Shown here: one piece after another, positions 57,370 to 64,000 of the stretch
Layout: every line of letters starts with the position of its first letter
How positions within the stretch are numbered: position 1 is the stretch's first letter
NCBI GenBank assembly: GCA_963812965.1
Contig: CAWEXG010000011.1
Coordinates: 124,001 to 188,000, forward strand
Direction: 5' to 3'
DNA length: 64,000 bases
Source: DASXMT01 sp963812965
Lineage (GTDB): Bacteria; Actinomycetota; Acidimicrobiia; Acidimicrobiales; RAAP-2
Made by a program: the position numbers and the translations under genes
The notes under the pieces: generated by a model
What the model was told of the DNA's origin: nothing
What the model saw: the letters and a program-made list of their open reading frames with translations, nothing else
Database searches by the model: none

Positions 57370-57409
57370 TACAGCTCCCTTGACCTTTACCTTCGTCCGG
57401 TTGTGCGCT

Positions 57410-57679
57410 TCAGTTGCCGACAATGCGCACGTGCCCGTGCTGGCTCTCCTCGTTGCGTCGGACCACCATCTCTTCGGAAAGCTCCGTTCCCGACGAGACG
57501 ATCCGGGGCATGCCCAGCATCGTGGACGAGCGACTCGACGCCAGGTACTTCGAGATCCGGTCGGCGAGGTTGGACAGCGCCAAGGCGTCCGTCGGCTCGT
57601 CGCACGCTGCTGCTGCCGCACTCAGGACCTCGGCTGCCTCGCCCAGCAGTCCCATGGCTGTGTCGTAGGTCTCGGCCAT
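57410..57679 (-). CDS. Small hypothetical protein upstream of the acyl-CoA ligase
   Basis: An 89-residue mostly helical protein (MAETYDTAMGLLGEAAEVLS; FLAASRSST-like region) with no motif I recognise. ATG 57679 has AGAGG upstream, and the gene ends 40 bases before the ligase start, so it is likely co-transcribed. It might be a small partner or simply a conserved unknown. Confidence 0.55.
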   Translation of the reverse strand: MAETYDTAMGLLGEAAEVLSAAAAACDEPTDALALSNLADRISKYLASSRSSTMLGMPRIVSSGTELSEEMVVRRNEESQHGHVRIVGN

Positions 57680-57807
57680 CGTCTCTTGCCTCTTCCATCG
57701 GCTTCGTCACTGCACTGTAGCGATCCGTACCATCGGCTTCCGTAGCGGCCCGTCCCTCAGCCGGTCAGGGCGCTGTCTGCTCCTAGCCGGCTCTGGTCTG
57801 TGCGGCG

Positions 57808-58436
57808 CTAGGGGGCGACGTAGCCAGACAGCGACCCACCCCCACTTACGTCGGCCGACACCTGGTCCGTGCCCGTCTCCACCACGCTGAAGCCGGTGCG
57901 GTCGCCGTCGCCGTTCACTACGTCCGGACCACGATTACCGGCCGAGTACCCGGTGACGACGGCCACGTGTGCGGCCGTCACCGTCGTCGTGTCGAGGCCG
58001 TAGACGGCGACGTCCCCGGGAACCGGCGTGTACCCGCTGCCGACCGGGTGCCACGTCCCATGGTCCACGCCCCACTGGTAGAAGCTCGCCGCCCCCGGCG
58101 CCCACGTCACCCGAGCTGTAGCCGTACACGAAGGTGACGCCCGCCTGCTTCCACACCCAGGCGGCAAAGTCGGCGCACCACTCCTCGCTCAGGTTCCCGT
58201 TGCCGCAGACGTCCTGCCCGGAGCTCCAGTAGGCGCTGAACTTATTGCAGTAGGTGTCGGAGGGTTGGGTGCTGATAGCCCACCTGACCCTCGGCGATGG
58301 TGACGATCCGGGAACGGACCGGGGAGAGGTTCGATCTCCCGGCAACCAGGTACACGATGCCGCCGGCAAAGAGAACCAGCACCACGATCGCCAGACGCAC
58401 CGAACCGGGAATCCGCCGGCGAGCCCGATTTCGCAT
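57808..58436 (-). CDS. Membrane-anchored CHAP-domain amidase/peptidase (two single-base insertions)
   Basis: About 209 residues after skipping extra bases near 58272 and 58117. An N-terminal signal anchor (RLAIVVLVLFAGGIVYLVAG) is followed by AEGQVGY, SDTYCNKFSAYW, the catalytic Cys in EEWCADFAAWVWKQAGV, YTPVPGDVAVYGLDTTT and the catalytic His in TAAHVAVVTGYS. CHAP enzymes cut the peptide part of peptidoglycan. It is on the minus strand, divergent from the AbrB/PIN-like pair. Confidence 0.85.
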
Positions 58437-58601
58437 GGGTGCATTGTGCCCGGTCGATACGACCATCGTGGGGCACCCACTACCCCAACTGTTGGCCGGG
58501 GTTGCCAGCCAAAACCCTTCGTTCCCAAGACATGAATGAGGTGATAGACGGCAGACCAAGCGCTCTGACATAGGAGCGCGCCGCACAGCACGAGCATTTC
58601 T

Positions 58602-58616
58602 ACAAGGCAAACTTGT
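58602..58616. promoter_or_regulatory. Inverted repeat overlapping the antitoxin promoter
   Basis: ACAAG-5 bases-CTTGT, covering part of the -35 box of the AbrB gene. A likely autoregulatory operator for the AbrB-fold antitoxin; not proven. Confidence 0.5.
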
Positions 58617-58641
58617 CATACCGCGTTGTAGAACATACGAT
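58613..58641 (+). promoter_or_regulatory. Sigma70-like promoter of the AbrB/PIN-like operon, leaderless
   Basis: TTGTCA (58613-58618), a 17-base spacer, then TACGAT (58636-58641). The ATG of the AbrB gene begins 7 bases after the -10 box, so the transcript should start at or near the A of the ATG and have no leader. Confidence 0.7.
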
Positions 58642-58647
58642 GAGTAC

Positions 58648-58890
58648 ATGACCGTTGCAGAGTTCCGAGTATCGGACCGAGGCCAGATGGCACTGCCGGC
58701 TGAAGCCAGGCGCCGGTGGAACTTGAGCGACGGGGGCTCGGTCGAGATCGCCGACCTTGGTGATGCCCTGCTGATCGTTCCGGCCGGCCGTGGAGGCCTC
58801 CGTGCGTTGCTGCGCGACGCCATCGAGGAAGCCGGCGGCTACGCCGAGCTCTCCGCTCAAGTCGCCAACGACGATCCTGACCTCGCCTGA
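58648..58890 (+). CDS. AbrB/MazE-type DNA-binding antitoxin
   Basis: An 80-residue protein with an N-terminal SpoVT/AbrB swapped-hairpin fold: EFRVSDRGQMALPAEARRRW and GGSVEIADLGDALLIVP. The C-terminal 30 residues (RALLRDAIEEAGGYAELSAQ) would wrap the toxin. ATG 58648 appears to be leaderless. It is 9 bases upstream of the PIN-like gene and probably represses the pair through the inverted repeat over its own promoter. Confidence 0.85.
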   Translation: MTVAEFRVSDRGQMALPAEARRRWNLSDGGSVEIADLGDALLIVPAGRGGLRALLRDAIEEAGGYAELSAQVANDDPDLA

Positions 58891-58899
58891 CCCCTGCCC

Positions 58900-59337
58900 G
58901 TGGACGTACTCGTCGACGACCACCTCCTGCTGCGAATGTTGCTGGGCGAGGAGCCACACGAACTTCGCCTCCCTGGCGCCCGCGTGTACACAACCGGACT
59001 CTGGTACCACCGGCTCTGCCGGGCGATCAGTAACCGTTCAGTGACCGGCGTCATGTCCCGTACACTCGGCCGGGCCGATCCAGCCGTCGCCACGTCAGCG
59101 ATCCGTTCCATCACGGCGCTACCCGACACCATTGGCCTCCTGTCCTTGCGCGATCTGGCTTGGCCAATGGCGCGCCTGTTGGATGAAGGCGTACGACTCA
59201 ACCTCATGTCACTCGAAGCTCTGGCTGCAGCGGAACATCAGGGTGCTGAGCTCTGCCTCGCCGATGCCGACGAGAACCCCCAACTTCTCGAAGTAGCTGC
59301 TGCTCGTGATAGGCCGGCTCGGATCATCGGCGGGTGA
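58900..59337 (+). CDS. PIN-like toxin candidate
   Basis: A 145-residue protein starting at GTG 58900 (MDVLVDDHLLLRMLLGEEPH). The DxxLL opening and the late strand-helix MSLEALAAAEHQGAELCLAD, with acidic DADENPQLLE, resemble PIN RNases, with the usual spacing from the start. The central acidic residues of an active PIN site are not clearly matched, so it may be divergent or inactive. Pairing with an AbrB-type antitoxin makes a toxin-antitoxin module likely. Confidence 0.65.
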   Translation: MDVLVDDHLLLRMLLGEEPHELRLPGARVYTTGLWYHRLCRAISNRSVTGVMSRTLGRADPAVATSAIRSITALPDTIGLLSLRDLAWPMARLLDEGVRLNLMSLEALAAAEHQGAELCLADADENPQLLEVAAARDRPARIIGG

Positions 59338-59419
59338 GCTCGCGAATAACGACCGGGGAGTCGATGGAAGCTGTCACACCTCCCGCTCGGAACGCACCAA
59401 GGGTGCGAGCGGGACGGGG

Positions 59420-59788
59420 TTACTCGGGAATCTGAATCGATAGACAGAACGGGTGGCCAGCAGGATCGAGCAACACCCGCCATCGCTCTGGTGTCGGCTG
59501 TGTCTCCGTACGGCGTGCCCCGAGCCGGATCGCCTCTGCCTCTGCTGCGTCCAGATCGTCTACGGCGAGATCGAGATGCATCTGCTTCGGGAGGTCGCCG
59601 CCAGGCCAGGTTGGTGGCTCGTAGTCGGGCACCCGAATCGCGGCGAGCCAACACCGATCGGTCTTCACAGCGACGAACTCATCGCTGGTGAACGCCACCT
59701 CGCCACCAATGAGCTCGGCCCAGAACGTGCCTAGGGCGAGCGGGTCCGCACAGTCGAACGCCACCGATCCCAATCGAGCTAAGGCCAT
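59420..59788 (-). CDS. VOC (glyoxalase/bleomycin resistance) family protein
   Basis: A 122-residue protein with the paired beta-alpha-beta-beta-beta fold: ARLGSVAFDCADPLALGTFW and QMHLDLAVDDLDAAEAEAIR with the metal-side end VLLDPAGHPFCLSI. Start ATG 59788; the further upstream start is not conserved. Substrate unknown. Confidence 0.85.
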   Translation of the reverse strand: MALARLGSVAFDCADPLALGTFWAELIGGEVAFTSDEFVAVKTDRCWLAAIRVPDYEPPTWPGGDLPKQMHLDLAVDDLDAAEAEAIRLGARRTETQPTPERWRVLLDPAGHPFCLSIQIPE

Positions 59789-59854
59789 AGCTTCAGAGGC
59801 TACCGGACACGGGTGCACCGGCAGTGATGCCGACCAGTAGGGCTCGTGAACTGC

Positions 59855-59891
59855 GTGGTCCCCCGTCCGGGGTTAGGGGGCGGGGGACCAC
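59855..59891. terminator. Strong 11-base hairpin between the VOC gene and the large secreted protein
   Basis: GTGGTCCCCCG and CGGGGGACCAC pair perfectly with a 15-base loop, 148 bases beyond the stop of the large repeat protein on its transcribed strand. It is probably that gene's terminator and separates it from the VOC gene. Confidence 0.7.
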
Positions 59892-60039
59892 ACACTGTTG
59901 GCCGGTTCCCGAGCTGGCGGCGCTGGGGACCTCTGGCGTTCTGTTAATGGTGCCTTGCTGGCCATCCGACTCGTTGCCCCTGGGAGCAACAAGCATCCCA
60001 GGAACAACGGCCGCACGTCCTTCTTGGTTCTGGCGCTCC

Positions 60040-60778
60040 TTACGGTGCGATGGCAACCACCGGGGCGGTCGTCGCCCCAACTGCCGAGCCGTTGAACGGA
60101 GCGTTGCCGAAGGTGAAGAGGCCTCCGTCCGATGCTCCGAGCCAGTAACCGCCACCGTTCGAGGTTGGCACGATGCCGACAACCGGGGCGTTGGACTGAC
60201 CAGATGCTGAGCCGTTGAAGGTGGCATCACCGAAGGTGAACACACCGCCGTCTTTGGCCACCAGCCAGTAGCCGTTGCCAGAAGGCGTTGCTGCCATGCT
60301 GACCACGGGGGCGTTCAGTGACTGTCCTCCCTCAGATCCCTCAAAGGCGGCGTCGCCGAAGGTGAAGATGCCGCCATCGCTGGCCACCAGCCAGTAGCCA
60401 CCGCCATCAGGGGTTGCTGCCATGCCGACGACGGGCTGGTTCAGGTGTTGGCCACCTTCTGAGCCGAAGAAACCAGCGTCCCCGAAGGTGAAGATGCCGC
60501 CATCGGCTGCAACCAGCCAGTAGCCCTTGCCATCAGGCGTTGCTGCCATGCCGACGATGGGCTGGTTCAGGTGTTGGCCACCTTCTGAGCCGTAGTAGCC
60601 GGCATCACCGAAGGTGAAGATGCCACCGTCTGCGCCTACCAGCCAGTAGCCCTTGTTGTCAGGCGTTGCTGCCATGCCGACAATGGGAGCGTTGAGAGGC
60701 TGACCAGCCTCAGAGCCGTAGTTGCCGGCATTTCCGAAGGTGGACACAGCTCCGTTGGAGGCCACCAGGCGATAGCCG
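60040..60778. repeat. Six 126-base repeats encoding propeller-like GYWLV/DGGIFTFGDA units
   Basis: Six in-frame units of about 126 bases at the 3' end of the large secreted protein, most alike in the middle copies (FGDAGYYGSEGGQHLNQPIV and FGDAGFFGSEGGQHLNQPVV). Expected to form the blades of one beta-propeller. Confidence 0.85.
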
Positions 60779-63700
60779 GTGGTCGACGGTGCCAGCACCG
60801 TGAGGGTGGCTGGGTTGGTAGTAGCAGCTGGTCCTGCACCGTTGCTGAATACGGCTTGGTACTGGTTGCCGTTGTCAGATGCCGTGGTTGCTGGTGTGGT
60901 GTAGGAGTTAGAGGTAGCACCACTGATGTTGGACCATGTCGATCCTCCGTTGCTGGACACCTGCCACTGGACGGTGGGTGTTGGATTACCGGTTGCGGCT
61001 GTGGTGAACGTTGTGGTTGCACCGGCACTGGCTGTCTGGTTGGTGGGTTGAGTGGTCACCGTTGGTGCGGTACCGACCTGGAAGTTGATCGGAGCAGAGG
61101 TTTGGATTGGTGTTGGACCGCCACTCCACACTGCCGTCAGCGTGTGGTCACCGGGGGCCAGGGAGTTTGTGGTGAGCGTGGCGGTACCAGCACCGGTTAG
61201 ACCTGATCGGTAGAAAGCTGGCATCCCAACCGTCCCAATATCGGTAGCCCCGTCGAAGAAGTCCACCTGGCCAACAATGGGATCAGAGATGGCATCCGAC
61301 GGTGTCGGGTACACGGTGGCCGACAGTGTCACAGGTGCACCGACAGCGGCTGAACCACTGGGGCTCGCCGTGAGCGTCGTGCCCGAAACCTCGACATATT
61401 GCACGACAGCCGGCTGCGTTGCATCGGCCGGGTTGCAGGCGAATGAGTCGTTGCCTACTTCCGCGAAGCTCAGGGATGAGATAGCAACCGGGACGACGGT
61501 GCCGGGCGTGCCGGAGATCGGCACAGTGGAAGAGAGTCCAGTCCAGCTCGCCGAGTCGATGCCGTTGGCGTTCGTTGGGGTCACCGACGGAGGCATGATC
61601 GTGGCCCCACCCGGAGAGAGCCCAATGGTGGTGCTACTCAGAGGCACAAGCCCGTAGTAACTCGGTCCACCATCCGGGTCCATGTTCAGCGTCAGATCGA
61701 GAGCATTGACGGACACAGTCGATCCGCTGGGTACGGGATTGGGGACCGTAGCCACTGCTACCACTGAGGCATTGAGCGTTGGATAGTTCGCATTAGTGGT
61801 CTTACAGACGAACGGTGTGCCAGGAGCTGATGGCGCTACCGTGAACGTCTGCGAGTACGAACTCGGAGAGTAGACCGGGTCACCGGAGTACTCAAGGGTG
61901 AGTGTGTGAGTACCGGGGACAAGATTGGCTGTGGAGAAGTAGAACGGCTGGTTGCTGGTGAGGCTAACGGTACCGTAGGACGTGCTTGTACCCACTGTCG
62001 TTCCGTCGACTAAGTACGTCAATGTGCCTGTCGGGCTTGGCATGATGCCGTAGGGATTTGACGCCGGTCGCAAATTGACGCTGCGGAGTGATCGTGTACC
62101 CCTCGGGCACCGGCGTCGTAGGAATGGAGTTATTGCTGAAGCTCACCGGCACCCGCGCCCCATAGGTCATGCGTAAACGTGCCAATGGCCTCGGGAGCGC
62201 CATTGGGAATAGGAGCGGGCCTTGGGACGATGGAGTTGAACGGGCTATTGGACGGAGTACACGACGAGTTGTCGGTAACCGGAACCGTGCAGTCTCCGTT
62301 GTAGAGCGTTGCAAAGACTTGCGCCCCCTGATTTCCCGCGCCAGGACCGTAGTTGTTGGGATCGTACGCAAGTGAAATCTGGAGATTGATGGTGATCGAA
62401 GCTCCAGGAGCAAGCGAGAACGAGCTGGGTGGTGTGCCACATGAGGTTGCGAAACCGCTGAAGTACGCGTTCGCTGAGGGTAGTCGCCTACTACGTGGCA
62501 TCGGGCACCAATCACCCGCACCGTCCTGGTAGGCCATCGTCACATCGCCACGTCCAAATCCGTCCTGGCTACTCATCGCAATTTGGAGGTAGTTGGAACT
62601 CCACGTCTGGCTCGTCGAGGGGTTGGTAATGGTGACCGACATTGGACTCGGGGTCGGTGACGACAGCTCGACCGCTGTGGGTAAGTTCAGCGTGACCGAT
62701 GGCAGTGGCTGGATTGTGTACGGCACCGCTGGCGAGGTACTACCGGAGTAGCTGATGTCCCCTGAGTAGACCGCGGCGAGCTGGTTGGTCTGGCTCGACA
62801 AGGTCGTTGTCGTATAAGTAGCACCTCCGTCGCTGACTGGCACCGTGGCGATCGAGACACCGTTGGCCAGAAAGTTGACGTTGCCCGTGGCAGCGGTGGC
62901 CGTGGCACCGCCCGAGCTGATCGTGTCGGTCAGGGTCACCGAAGTCGTAGTCAGCTGCGGGCTAGCAGGGCTGGCCGACAGCACGTTCGTGGTGATCTTG
63001 CCCGGTGGGGGCGGGATGGGAAGACCGGTGCCCTGGAGGTTAAGGGTGGTGTTGTTATTGGTGCTGCCTGCTACCCCGTCAGGGGGTGTGCCATCGTTGA
63101 CCCCTATCGAGCCTGGGGAACCCTGAGCTATGCCACAGGAGTTGGGTACCTCGTTGGGATTCCCGTCTGGCACACCGCCGAAGTCCGGGATGGTGTAGTT
63201 GGCGGCAACTGAGCGTTACGTCGCCGGTGCTCGAGTTTTGAGGTGCTGTGGACTGGAAGATCATGTTGATCGGAGTCGACAAGCACTGGGCGATGAGCGG
63301 CGTCGATGACGTCGAGCTCATAGGAGAGGCTGTCGTTGAGGGTGATGTCACCATTCGAGTTGATCTGACCGGTAGCCGTGCCTGGGTCGGCCTCAGTCAT
63401 GATGTAGTTGGTACATCCCCCAGCAGCCGCGCTGCACACACCGTCCTGAACGGGCAAACTCAGCGTTGCTCCCGTGATCGCGCCGGTCAAAGGCGCCACA
63501 GTGCCAGTAAGCGCGGTGGTGGTCTGGGCCGGGAAAGGCTGCGAGGTTCCGGGCGGTGTCGACACCACCGTCCAAGATCCCGAGGTCATATTGAGTGAGA
63601 ACGGCTCCGTGCCGCCGTTCCCGGCATAGAGCGTGAGCTGTCCCGAGGTGGCGGTGTCGGCCGGGCTGGCCAAGTCGGTGACGGTCACGGCGAACGTGGC

Positions 63701-64000
63701 GGTGGCATTGGCCGTAGGGGTGCCGGAAAGGACACCAGTTGTGGAATCCAGGCTCAACCAGTTTGGCAACGTGGACCCAGTGGCCACGCTCCAGGTATAG
63801 CTCCCGGTCCCACCAGTTGCGGCCAACGTGGTGCTGTAGGGGGTGTTCAGCGGGGCCAAAGGCAGTGGCGAGGTCGTGGTCACTGATAGCGGGGTAGCCG
63901 CACTGGCAGCAGTCACCCCGATCCCGGCCACCGATCCGGCTACGACTCCTACGACCAGGAGCGTTGCCGCTATGGCCGCGAAAAACCGGCGGGCATAGCC
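60040..64000 (-). CDS. Large secreted Ig-like / propeller-repeat surface protein (start beyond right edge; four single-base insertions)
   Basis: About 1,300 residues are visible. The 5' end shows a signal peptide (RRFFAAIAATLLVVGVV...AASAA). Then a He_PIG-type domain (LNTPYSTTLAATGGTGSYTW; GVLSGTPTANATATFAV), several bacterial Ig-like repeats (FLANGVSIATVPVSDGG; TYLVDGTTVGTS; VDFFDGATDIGTVG), a chitinase-type Ig domain (PTVQWQVSSNGGSTWSNISG) and six C-terminal 41-42-residue GYWLVASDGGIFTFGDA units. Extra bases near 63294, 63208, 62160 and 62073 break the frame. Skipping them gives one continuous chain. The repeats suggest an adhesin or surface-layer protein of Acidimicrobiia type. Confidence 0.85.

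Overview
The window is high-GC DNA from a free-living actinobacterium. I infer Actinomycetota, probably class Acidimicrobiia. The evidence is the rpsO-pnp-M16 peptidase-dapB order, the many GTG starts and 4-base start/stop overlaps, the fatty-acid and acyl-CoA genes, a MurL/MurD2 pair, and a secreted protein ending in GYWLV/DGGIFTFGDA repeats, which are common in that class. No ribosomal RNA is present, so the class is not proven.

Layout. Bases 1-6765 (minus strand) hold rpsO, pnp, an M16 peptidase, dapB, two TetR regulators and the start of another gene. Bases 7021-11036 hold a 1-Cys peroxiredoxin, divergent from a HAD phosphatase that is coupled to a large membrane protein (degenerate kinase-like domain plus LPG-flippase-like region). 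Bases 11068-22358 form one long minus-strand operon for a surface polysaccharide: five glycosyltransferases, two methyltransferases, the ABC exporter wzm/wzt, and a clpP gene in the middle. tRNA-Leu(TAG) and a DUF222-HNH gene follow. Bases 23964-31345 hold a DUF4214-methyltransferase, an SDR dehydrogenase and a branched-chain amino acid type (Liv) ABC transporter. Bases 31674-36070 hold two MaoC-like hydratases, a double-domain acyl-CoA dehydrogenase and an enoyl-CoA hydratase. Bases 36083-43613 hold a redoxin, MurD2 and MurL, a CsoR regulator with its operator and a permease-YHS protein, glutamate decarboxylase and a cold-shock protein. Bases 43738-50535 hold a FUSC protein, an amidohydrolase, DoxX, a small membrane protein and threonine dehydratase. 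Bases 50559-58436 hold an L,D-transpeptidase, an acyl-CoA dehydrogenase, an MMPL transporter, an acyl-CoA ligase and a CHAP protein. Bases 58648-59788 hold an AbrB/PIN-like pair and a VOC protein. Bases 60040-64000 are a large secreted Ig/propeller-repeat protein that runs off the right edge.

How the genes work together. The envelope is the main theme: polysaccharide synthesis and export, an alternative route to D-glutamate in peptidoglycan (MurL plus MurD2), an L,D-transpeptidase, an MMPL exporter and a lipid-flippase-like protein. The second theme is acyl-CoA metabolism.

Caution. At least ten clearly functional genes, including pnp, ilvA and murD2, are broken by single-base indels. I count 17 insertions and 2 deletions that restore the expected protein when corrected, plus one unresolved stretch in the enoyl-CoA hydratase. 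This looks like an insertion-biased sequencing error, so those genes are annotated over their whole span and not called pseudogenes. A separate feature of the window is the number of in-frame short tandem repeats inside otherwise conserved proteins.
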